64,000 bases of DNA from Ceratodon purpureus (lineage: Eukaryota; Streptophyta; Bryopsida; Pseudoditrichales; Ditrichaceae). The notes under the pieces are model-generated. The model did no database searches and was not told the origin of the DNA. It was given only the letters and a program-made list of their open reading frames with translations. Shown one piece after another: positions 38,064 to 47,489 of this stretch; positions within the stretch are counted from its first letter, which is position 1, and each line of letters begins with the position of its first letter. The position numbers and the translations under genes were made by a program. The DNA lies in NCBI GenBank assembly GCA_014871385.1, contig CM026425.1, forward strand, positions 2,021,684 to 2,085,683, read 5' to 3'.

Positions 38064-41000
38064 ATGGCGAAACCTGAACCCTTTCTTTTGCAATATGGAG
38101 TTCGCCAAGATAAATGCCCAGAAGGTTGTGACGAGGATTTCTTCGACGAAATCGATGAAGTAAAATTTAGATTGAAGGAAGATGTTGTGGATACGAATGC
38201 AGGTTGGATCTTGAACAGGGAGAACGAGGACTCAAAGAAAACCTGCCTGTATGTGAAGTTCCTTGGATCGGAGGACCACGTCGTAGTCAGTGGATACCAT
38301 GTCGTATCCTGCAATGCAACACACCCATACGTGTCCCTAACCCTCCTGCGCTCAGACTCAATGCGCGAGGCCCTATTCATCAACACTGAGGTTTACAGGA
38401 TGAATCATTCCCGAATGAGGGAATTCTGGAAGGATTCGGACCTAGCCTCATTCGTATCGGATACATTTCAGAAAGTATCCAACAAAGCAGGGGTGATTCA
38501 GAGGCAGGTATCGAAACTAATTCTCAAGGTGAATGATTCTGGAGCAAAGAAGAAAGGAAGGTCGACAAAGAAGGATAGCGGGAATACTTCTGCTGTCACT
38601 GAATCTGGCACACCGAAAGGCAGTGAAGTGATTCGTGGAGCTCCAAAAAAGGTACCACGGGGAAAGGCGCAGGCCAAGAACTCTGAGACTTCGGCCCGGA
38701 AAGAAACTCCAGCTCCGAAGGAGACTGAACTGGACACACTGGCAGATCTTCCTAGCAGGCACAACCTCCCGACGAACAGAAACGCCGATGGAACCGTTGT
38801 CGCGGAAGAGTGCGTTCGGAGGTTCGCAAACTTCGAAGCCGACTTTGGAAAATATTATCCGCTTGGGTACGGTACAATTGTGGATGTGGATGTTGGACAG
38901 GTGGACCTAGCCCCTTGCAACTACATAGTCCGCGTTCTCGAAAATGAGGGTGTCGCCACAGTTTACAACACTTTAATGACTCAAGTGATTCCGAACAAGC
39001 AAGTTTTATGCCTGTACCCGCAAGGTTTAACAAGATGCCCTAAGGACTGGAATGAAATTAAAGGGCTCCGGTTTTGGGCGATCAGTGGGCAGCATACTGT
39101 CGAGGCAGCCAAGAAAATCATCAAAAATCCTGATGTTGATAATCCACGCAAAGAGCTGATGAAGACTTGGAAGGCACAGATTGTGTGGGACCCCGAAGCT
39201 TGGAAAATCCAAGCTATATCGGAGTACTACAACCAATCGAACCAGATCAACCCTTTTAAACCCACGTGGGCTTCGAATATAGTTCACGTGAGGCGAATTT
39301 GGGAACAGATGGGCAGGCCAGAGAGAACACGCGTGAACGCATCCGATAAGTCCAGCCCCGAAATGAACAAGAAAAGGGCAGATTGGAATGTAAGATTTTA
39401 TTTCATATTTGAATTTCACATATTCTATCTTTTGTAATTATTCCAATTGTTGTCCTTTTCACTCTAGTTTCAGAAGTAGACCACTTGTATCATGTGTCAT
39501 AGTACTGCTTTAATAATATTTTCTACATGGCGAGTGTACTTGAATTTTATGTTGTTTCTTTGAATTAAGGGGGTCACCTTAATCCATCCTATTTCAAATT
39601 TAAGCTTCTCCAAGTAGAGTTTTTGTTCAGTTTATACATTCTATGATTTAACTGTACTTTTATTGTTGGTACAGAATTAGGGTGCAAACCTTAATTCAAT
39701 ATCAAAGTATAGAATTAAGATGACAACCTTAATTCTATGGACGGAGTCAAAACCAAAAGTATGACAGTCTTGTCGAGAGATTATAAGCTAAAACGTCTTT
39801 CTGTAATCAACTTACGCTTCTTTGTAGATTAAGGTAGACACCTTAAACCCACGAAAGGCCTTTGCTTCTACCATTATCGTTGTTCAGTAGCGTCTTATAC
39901 TGTGGCTTGACTATATGTGCAGCGGTTCCTAAATTCGATGATACAGACTTTGTCTAGTGTCCGGTCACGTAAAGACATGATGGAGAAGGACGATAAGCTC
40001 ATTAAGTGGAGCTACAACGACGTCCGCAACGAGTGGGCTCTAGTTCGATCAAGTGATGCTTGCTGGGAAAAATGGGAGCGTTTTTTTACGGCTCACATCA
40101 AGGGGGAGCTCACATGCCCAGAGTTTGGGCATATGATTAAAGATACACCGAACTATAAGAACAACCTGAAGGCAGTAGCTCCCCTGTCAAAGAACTGGTT
40201 CAGGTGTCTCGAGTCGTTGACGGAGAAGGAAATCACGAAGATGGCGTCGTACCTTCTGAACGAAGAAACAGAGGCTGGCAAACCTGTGCCAGTATACCCA
40301 AAGGTTGTGCCTTTCAGCGTGAAAGCCAGCATCAAGAACCGAAATGTTCTTTCAGCTTTGGAGTGGGGCAATCGGAAAAGAACGAAGCGACACGTTATCC
40401 GGGAATTTGATAGGTTTACAGAGTTGAAGTTTAATCTCATGGAGAGTTTGGAGTCAATAGGACTTGACAAGGCAAATGATGTGAACTTGGAGAAGTGGAG
40501 AGTGTTCAAGAAATCACATATGATCTCTTCGAAGACAATGGCTAACGTAATCGACTCAGCGGGTGACAGATTTTTCAACAACTTCGATGGTAGGAATAGG
40601 GCAGACAAGGGGTACCTGCCAGCACCTTTTGTGGAGTCCATTAGAGCCATTGTTGAGACCAAATCCAAGGATGCTCTATCCACTGATACTGGTATTTGTA
40701 TGCTCCTGAAGAAGGACCACAGAACCCGTGGCGGGAAGGATTACAAGGCAGGAAACATAGTACCTCTGCATGGGCTAAAGAAGAAGTCAATCCGTGAGAA
40801 GACTGGAGTTGAATGGGCTGCGGTGATTGATTTTAGGAATGTGGATGGCATTGTCACAGGGTCTAATGACGACAGTCCGTTCTGGGAGTCCTTTGTGAAG
40901 AAGTTAGAAAGTTTTAAGTTGCCGCGGTGGACAGAGACACCCATCTGGGTGTGGATTGCCGATGATGCTCGAAAGGACCAGGTGCGAGCTTTATATGAGA

Positions 41001-43485
41001 GGAAGTTACGCACCACACATCAGAAGCCCGTGGAAGCCTTTTACCACCCTGATCCTCTCGAAGGTTTTAAGACAGATAAGAAGGTCAAGGGAAATGTAAT
41101 CACCATATATTACATTGTGAAGGAGTCAATGGTGGTTCCCCCTCTGACGAATATTTTCCGCATACAGAAGATGAAGACCTACAGTGAAGGTAAACTGAGA
41201 ATCTATTCTGGAGAATTTAGAATGGAGACTTATATTCGTATACTTCAAAATCTATCGGGACCTTTCAAGGCGGTTTTCAACATATTCGGAGGTGGCAAAC
41301 TGATGCTTGCATGCCAGGTACCCAGTCATTAAAACGTTACATGTATATATTTTATCTTGGAGAATCCGGAACTTCTAGATATCGTCAATTCCATATGCTG
41401 ATGCATTCTATAGATTGGGGGAAATTTAGTGCAGTGGCGTTGATAGTGGTCAACTGTAAGCTGTGTCAGATTAAGGTGACCCCCTTAATCTTCTATAATT
41501 CTGTGAGATTAAAAAATGTAAACAGTAGAAACACTAACCAATGCAAGATAACGTGTAATGTTCTCTTGAGTTCGTTTTATGTTCCTTAGAATACATTAAG
41601 GGGCCCACCTTAATTCGATGGAGAACTGTTGTAATCCTCAAACGATTCTGCCAATGTGACTACTGATGCCGTCCTTGTCTAGCAGTAGCTGGTCTTGGAT
41701 ATTAACACAGATCTACTCTAACTATTCGGTTGAAAAATACAGATGCTGAAGATCCATGTGTACTCTTTCTGCGACGAGGGTTCTGTTCCGGAACTTGAGT
41801 GTCTTCAGTCGAGGGCATCAACGATGAACCACGAAGATTTTCTGCAGCCAGTACGAAATGTCCCGATAGGAGCAAGTGGTGCTGCTGGAAATCTTGCTAG
41901 CGAGGGTGGTGAATCGGAGACATTGGAGACAGGTGCACGTGATCCGAGTTTGTCAATTGCAGAGATGTCAGAGGGCACCGAGCACCAAGTTGATGGCGGC
42001 GTGAGTGGAGATCCACGGAAACGTCGTCACGACGCAGATGACGACGTTGGTTGGACAGAATCCCAAGACGTTTCTCCAATGAGCTATGAGAGTTCACCAA
42101 CTTTCCATCCGACTTGTCCTCCTCCAGAGCCTTATGATCCCCGCGCGTTGTCTTCCAAAAAGTTGAAGAACTCTGATTTGGAGGATGACCCCGACATTGC
42201 CGAACTTCAACGTCAGATTAAGAAGGCAGAGCTTGAGGTGCAACTTAAGATGCTTAGAGAGAAACTAGATCCTGGCAACCCAAGCGCGTCTCTTGGAGGA
42301 TATAGACCAAGTTCTCATTTAGGATTTGGTGGATATCATCATTACCGTGGGGGACAGTATAGTGATAACCAGTTTGGTGAGGCATATATGGACTGCGACC
42401 CCCAATTTGATGATGTTGGTCTGATGCATGGCCAATCCCCATATGCGCATGGAACGGTTGGATTTCCCATTTCAAGAGTTGATCCGTATTCGACCTCCAG
42501 AGGTGGTCCCTCGAGGTTTCAGACTCATCTTGCAATAACAAATCAAGCACCGGTAGCTGGTTCACAGGTGATGATTGTCGAACATCCCATGGAGATTGAG
42601 CCTACTTTGGACGTTCCAAATGTGAAGATCTGCGATGTCGAAGTTGATACCCACGTCGATGAGGAGCGAGGTCATGGCTGCTCATTGACCGATTCAGTAG
42701 AGGATAGTCAACTTGAGGAGGACACCTTAAACTTATCCCAGTTTACCCCAACCTTGAATCCGGATTTCGATGGCCACAATACCAGAAATGATTCCGTTAC
42801 GGTCCCCTCCATTGATTTGGTTGCCAAGCCAATTGAAGGAACTGGGCAGGAGACATCAGAGAGTCCTCACGGCTTAGGTAAAGCAACAGCCATCCCCTCT
42901 CCTGCTTGCCTAGGCGCTACGACTGAGGTAGAGATTAAGGAATCCGCCTTAATCCGATCAACTGCTCAAGCCAAGGAAGGGGATCTCTCTACGCATGAAG
43001 CGAACCTCATTTCCGAAATTAAGGAGTCCACCTTAAACCAGCCGCATGTTGAAGGTGTGGAGGAAGATGTATGCCCACATGCTGACAACCTCAATTCCGT
43101 AATTAATGAGGCAACCTTAACTGGGTCGTTTCGTGAATCTGAAGAGGAAGCTCATATTGGAGAAGTTGATGAAGAGTCTTTGTCGTCAATTGCAAAGAAG
43201 ATTGTCCATGTCGCTGGTATTGACGATGTCATGACAGTTGATGACACCATCGTATGTGATGGGCATGAAGATGCTGAGAAGGATGACAAAGAGCAGGGAG
43301 CAGAAGATTATAATGAGGTGGGGGGTCAGACTTCAATCATGGTTACATCTGCGGAGATTGACGAAAGACGTCGTAAATCAAAAGTAGTTCAGGAGGTGGT
43401 AGGTCAGGAAAGAAGGACCTCGGAGCGTATCCTTGGGCGTGCATCAAAGGAGGTATCAGCCGGGAAACCAATTGTTGCGATTTAG
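38064..43485 (+). CDS. ParB-like plus degenerate DNA-methyltransferase-like protein
   Basis: Exons 38064-39389, 39923-41317 and 41743 onward join in phase; the frame meets a TAG at 43483-43485 after about 1487 residues. The start is the first ATG after an acceptor at 38062. Residues ~1-130 are unrecognised; ~150-235 are basic and disordered. Residues ~275-360 look ParB-like: LAPCNYIVR, a polar stretch, then FWAISGQHTVEAAKKI (340-352), which fits the ParB GxRRxxAA box. Further on, WAAVIDFRNVDG (D745) sits where amino-methyltransferases have DPPY, and NIFGGGKLMLAC (~895-906) resembles motif I (FxGxG), continued in exon 3 by VYSFCDEGSVPELECLQSRA. Bacterial ParB-methylase fusions have this order. 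The DPPY catalytic motif is not kept, so methylation activity is unlikely. The C-terminal third is acidic and contains three 28-residue repeats encoded across palindromes. Domain calls are by eye; moderate certainty. Confidence 0.5.
39564..39847. repeat. 20-bp palindrome cluster in intron 1 of the ParB-like gene (4 sites)
   Basis: Sites start at 39564, 39675, 39714 and 39828, all inside the intron 39390-39922. None was seen in the flanking coding exons. Confidence 0.85.
41470..41613. repeat. 20-bp palindromes in intron 2 of the ParB-like gene (2 sites)
   Basis: Sites start at 41470 and 41594, inside the intron 41318-41742. Confidence 0.85.
42934..43121. repeat. palindromes within coding sequence, 84-bp period (3 sites)
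   Basis: Sites start at 42934, 43018 and 43102, exactly 84 bp apart and in the same codon phase. They encode EIKESALI, EIKESTLN and VINEATLT as the lead of a 28-residue degenerate tandem repeat. A half site (GAGGACACCTTAAAC) lies upstream near 42718. Confidence 0.85.
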
Positions 43486-43705
43486 ACGACCCCCGAAGCT
43501 CAGGAGCGAAGGGCAAGGCTTCAGCCTGCGAAGAAGGCGGTCGACGTAGCAGTGGAGGCAGTTGCGAAAAAAGTACAGGGGAAGCACGACCCGCCATCCT
43601 CTTGGACGTCGCAGGGGAAGGTACGTCGTGTACAAGACTTATAAAGTTGTTATTAGGTAGGCTTTTTCCAATTCCACCTCCCTAGGTCGTCGCTCTTATG
43701 GAGGT

Positions 43706-45070
43706 TTAAGGTAACCTCCAAATTCCCGGATGGATTGAGGTGACGTAGATATCTTCTGTGCACAGGATTCAGCATTGTCGAGTAGGATCGAGGCCGCGAC
43801 ATCTACCCCCACAATTGCACCTGCTCTGAAAACCGCTGCGATAAAGACATATTTCGTAGTTTTTGAAATTCAAAAAGTGTTGGCTTACGTCCATAATATC
43901 GGGGATTCAGAAATCTCTGGACTTGTTCACAGGCCGGAAGATTGTTGTTTAGATGAAGTGTCAGTGACATTGGTAGGAAACAGCGATCAGGTTTGGGTAC
44001 GGACTAACTTCGTAGATTTCTGGTCACGTTTGTCCTCTTTGGAGAACGTGTTTCCAATTGTTTGGGCGGATTTACCTTATGCACGTGCTGTCGAGATCTG
44101 TAATTTCCTTTTCCAGGAATGTAAGAAGAAACCTGGGAAAATATTTTCTCGGTTTGAGATGAAACCGATGCGCGATAGAACTGGATATCTTCACAGGAAG
44201 CCTTTGCTTGCTGGATCACTTAAAAGTCATGGTGATGTGTATTACCTGAAGGATCTTAAAGAGGTTCTTTGGTCAAGAGATTATCAATGGCAGTTTGATC
44301 CTGCTCCATTGATCGGTGAGCTACCTAATCGCTCGAACACCCTCCTAATAGATTGTAATCAGGAGATTAACATCTCCTCGCCTGGAAACGTTTTATATAC
44401 GTATCCGTGGCATGGCCCTTATGACCGTCATTCGTGCCTAGTTAGACACGTTTATCCTTTTATCGAAGATTTAGCCAAGTCCGGGGAGGATGTTCCAGAG
44501 TTCATGAGAGTCAATCGTGGAAAAGTATTAGGTCTAGCTCCTTTGGATGGAAAGTGCCACGTTCGTGTGGAATTCTCCAAATGGATGAAGTCAAGGTAGT
44601 GCAGTGGGTTCTTCCAGTTTGAATTTTAAGCTTCTGAGATGCTTCTTTAATGAAATGAGAACTATTTCTACGATGATACTTTGCATTCTTTTAATGTGTA
44701 TATGTGTTCGTATGGCTGTCTTATGTTCCATCCATTCGGTTTTAAGGTGACTACCTTAATTTGTTCCTGGACTGCATTTGTGTCTGTCCCGCATCTTCGC
44801 TTCTGCTTTTTAGCTTGTTTGGTATGGTCCTAGGCTTTTCTGGTTTATTGGATAACGAGAGCAGTTTGAGTGTATGAAGTTATTTTGGTGTGAGTCTTCG
44901 TCATTGTAGTGTAATTCTGACGTTGTTGATAGCTGAGGATTGAGATTGATATGAAGCTATATTCTCTGTACATTGTGATTGATGTGTGCATTCATCCGTC
45001 TGTAAATCCATGTACCTGTTAACCTTATATGTAGTCCTACTCAATTAGAGATTAAGGGGTCCCCCTTAAT
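43706..45070. repeat. 20-bp palindromes between exons and genes (3 sites)
   Basis: A diverged site lies at about 43706-43723 in the intron before the HAD-like exon. Clear sites start at 44740 and 45051 in the spacer before the next gene. The 45051 site has GGGG in place of GGTG in both arms, so symmetry is kept. Confidence 0.75.
43766..44599 (+). CDS. degenerate FCP1-like HAD domain, probably the C-terminal exon of the ParB-like gene
   Basis: The exon follows an acceptor (GTGCACAG at 43758-43765) and is in phase 0 with a donor at 43620/43621. Between the TAG at 43483 and that donor the frame stays open for 45 codons (TPEAQERRARLQPAKKA and on), so the upstream protein and this exon look like one ancestral frame interrupted by one stop. 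The 277 residues align by eye with the next gene: FEIQKVL stands where FCP1-like phosphatases have DxDxT or DLNxxL, and LLIDCNQEINISSPGNVLYTYPWHG stands where they have IDDSPxK, then a conserved N-x-x-x-x-YPWHG-like end. Both catalytic aspartate motifs are lost, so it is likely a non-enzymatic scaffold. FCP1-type enzymes dephosphorylate serine in proteins such as the RNA polymerase II tail. Confidence 0.5.
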   Translation, partial: DSALSSRIEAATSTPTIAPALKTAAIKTYFVVFEIQKVLAYVHNIGDSEISGLVHRPEDCCLDEVSVTLVGNSDQVWVRTNFVDFWSRLSSLENVFPIVWADLPYARAVEICNFLFQECKKKPGKIFSRFEMKPMRDRTGYLHRKPLLAGSLKSHGDVYYLKDLKEVLWSRDYQWQFDPAPLIGELPNRSNTLLIDCNQEINISSPGNVLYTYPWHGPYDRHSCLVRHVYPFIEDLAKSGEDVPEFMRVNRGKVLGLAPLDGKCHVRVEFSKWMKSR

Positions 45071-45548
45071 CTTCAACCTTATCTTAATGGTGTCTTATAT
45101 CAACATAGGGCGGCTCCTTTGTATCGTCTAATTGTGCCATTGTAGTGTATTATCTTGTGAACTTGCAACTCGAATACTTGGCAATATTTTCTAGTAGCTC
45201 ATTCTGTCACTCTGTAATTGTTTTCGTTACTTGTCTTCAGAGAAGTTCCAGGCCACCTTCGATTCACAAGTCTATTGGCGATATTGCGATGTCTTGTGAT
45301 GGCGGTTTATCGGGTGTGGGGGATGAGTCAAACCCCCCCACTCCGATTCACCGGACCCGCTCTACTCATAGAGCTGGATTACAACGTAGGTAGCAGTCAG
45401 CGCGACCTGGTTCTGAATTTTTCTTCTGTGGGCCATTATAACTTTGAAATGATGTAAGCTATATTTGTTGATGGATTTGTTTTGGTCATCTGGCTTGGCA
45501 TTCGGTGTCGTGGTAGTGATGGTTTGTTTCTCGTCCTGATCTCAACAG

Positions 45549-46385
45549 GTGGGCACGGGAGAAGCCACAAGAGTAGGAAAGGCACCTGCGCTGAGAAATA
45601 GGAAGAGACTTCTGATTTTTGACTTGAACCATGTCCTCTGCAATATTGAATTTGTGAAATTAATGAAGGACATACCGAAAGATACTTATGTAAGCACCGC
45701 GGCGGAAATGCAATATGAGCTACCTGCCCTCATAAAAGCTTCAGGGAAGGAATCATATAGATTAGTAACCGCTAGGCCTAGCGTGCGACAGTTTTTACAG
45801 TCTGTCTCGGCTGTAGCACATGTGGGTGTGTGGACGTGCATGGGACAAGATATGGCTACTCCAATTGTCTCGTGGTTGTTTGGGGAGTGTGAGCCAGCGT
45901 TTCTGCTGTCCCAGAGACATTGCACTACCCTGAAGCATGCAGTCGAGAACAAGATGTTTCGGTCAGAGGCGGGTTCGCATGAGGAATTCTTTAAGGAACT
46001 GTCTCTATTCTGGAGTTTAGAGTGGGGTATAGATCTAGGTGGCTTTGTTCCTTCTCAGGAGAACACTGTCATCATAGACGACAGTCCGCTAAAATGCTTT
46101 TTCAATCCTCGGGGAAATTGTATTTTCCCATTTCCTTGGCACAGTTTATTGGATGCGAATAGCGATATGATGAAGGACGTCAAGTACTACTTGGCCATGT
46201 GTCTGTCTGATATTCCTGTTTACAAGTTCATTGAGGATTTACTAGAGGATGGTGACGGATTCAGAGTATCAGCTCAGAATCCTATCTCGAAGGATAGTCG
46301 AATAGCCAAGTCCCTTGAACCTTATACTAGACGTATACGACCAAGCAAGGCTTTCCTAGAGCGAATTAATCGGAAGAGGCTGTAG
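45549..46385 (+). CDS. FCP1-like HAD-family phosphatase-like protein
   Basis: This exon follows an acceptor (CTCAACAG at 45541-45548) and ends in TAG. LLIFDLNHVL at residues ~21-30 is the HAD nucleophile motif in the DLN form seen in plant FCP1-like proteins. SVRQFLQSVSAVAHVGVWTCMGQ is the T/W-containing motif region, and VIIDDSPLKCFFNPRGNCIFPFPWH (from ~174) carries the DD pair of motif IV. A protein-serine phosphatase role is possible, but the second motif-I aspartate is asparagine. The start of the gene is unclear: an upstream exon from about 45241 holds MSCDGGLSGVGDESN but joins out of phase unless its C7 run has gained or lost a base. It resembles the degenerate domain at 43766-44599, which suggests an internal duplication. 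Confidence 0.6.
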   Translation: MGTGEATRVGKAPALRNRKRLLIFDLNHVLCNIEFVKLMKDIPKDTYVSTAAEMQYELPALIKASGKESYRLVTARPSVRQFLQSVSAVAHVGVWTCMGQDMATPIVSWLFGECEPAFLLSQRHCTTLKHAVENKMFRSEAGSHEEFFKELSLFWSLEWGIDLGGFVPSQENTVIIDDSPLKCFFNPRGNCIFPFPWHSLLDANSDMMKDVKYYLAMCLSDIPVYKFIEDLLEDGDGFRVSAQNPISKDSRIAKSLEPYTRRIRPSKAFLERINRKRL

Positions 46386-46599
46386 TTGTGAACTTACTTG
46401 GGAGTCTTACCTTAACGCTGGGTTTTTCTTTTATTCATTTGATGGTTTTGACACTTGGGAACACAAGTAGTACAGTCTCCAACATTTTGTAAATTCTCTT
46501 TGAGTAAAAGTGACGACATTTTTGAAATTTCTTGAGCAGTTCGGTGTGGTTTGACACTTCATTTCAAGGCTTTTGATTTATTTGAATTCTTACATCCAG

Positions 46600-47489
46600 G
46601 ATAGGGAAGTGAATGCATGTTCTGTCCTCCATAAACAATGTTTACGCAAGCGGAAGTCCAGGACATATGTGCATGTTGAAGACTGTGCTTCTGCTGTAGA
46701 CTACTCTCCTGTGCTTGCAATTGATGATGCCGTGGATAGTCCACCAACAAATGTGAGGTTCAGAGGGCATTCTCCTTCGCCAAGAAGCAACGATCGCCAT
46801 CAACTGCAGACAGTAGTGTCAAAGTTTAATCTTGAAGTAAACAGGAGTGTACGTCGCCGCCTTTGAGAGTGCCATTGACGTAGCAATTTCTCTTGTTTCA
46901 TTATTTTAGAATTAAGGGGGTCACCTTAATTTTGAGCTACATGCCATGGCGGGTAGTGATAACCGTTATGTGTCGGACGTTGTAATATATTCCTACAATG
47001 AGCTGATTGGAATAAAGAGTTTTCCAAGTTGTCAATCATGTAAATTTGTCGTACCTTTATTGACACTTTTTACGCTTTTCTCAGGGAATGGAAGTTCGGG
47101 CTTCTGAAGTTCCTCCACATATGCATTCTGGCAATAGAGGAGTGCGACATGGTATACGTAAACAATATATTCTACCAGCCATGGACTACTCACATCCATC
47201 AGACTTGGAAGCAGGTGTTGTGAATAGTAAGCCTTATCGTTCCAAGTATGCACTACATCTACGGAAGATAGTTCATGCGTATGCTGAAGTTAATTCAACT
47301 TTCCTTGGTCATATGTACACCAAGTTTCTAGGGAGACAGTCGACAAACGGAGTACCTTCACGAGTTAGGGTAGTCGGTCCTATGCCTCCAGGAACCACTA
47401 GATCAAACAGGGAGGCTTTGATGAAAATTGTTGAGGAGAGGAGACATGCTGCGGCTGCAGGAATCGGCCACTGGTCTGACAAATGTTAG
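46600..47489 (+). CDS. small basic protein of unknown function, two exons
   Basis: I do not recognise the family. Exon 46600-46848 follows an acceptor (TTACATCCAG) and ends at a GTACGT donor. Exon 47085-47489 follows TTTTCTCAG and stops at TAG. The joint is in phase 0, giving VNRS then GMEVRASEVPPHMHSGNRGVRHGIRKQ. The product is about 216 residues, rich in Arg, Ser and His, with a C-terminal RVRVVGPMPPGTTRSNREALMKIVEERRHAAAAG. The true start is not seen; an upstream exon is possible. The intron contains the last palindrome of the region (46911), so the gene probably belongs to the same element. Confidence 0.45.
46911..46930. repeat. 20-bp palindrome, rightmost copy
   Basis: ATTAAGGGGGTCACCTTAAT lies in the intron 46849-47084. 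No further copy was seen to the right. Confidence 0.9.

Noticed and set aside
22191..46930. CRISPR-like array
   Set aside because: The palindromes are irregularly spaced, lack uniform spacers, and lie in spliced eukaryotic genes.
22191..46930. Intrinsic bacterial-type terminators
   Set aside because: The palindromes lack T-tails, have almost no loop and lie mid-intron in a plant nuclear context.
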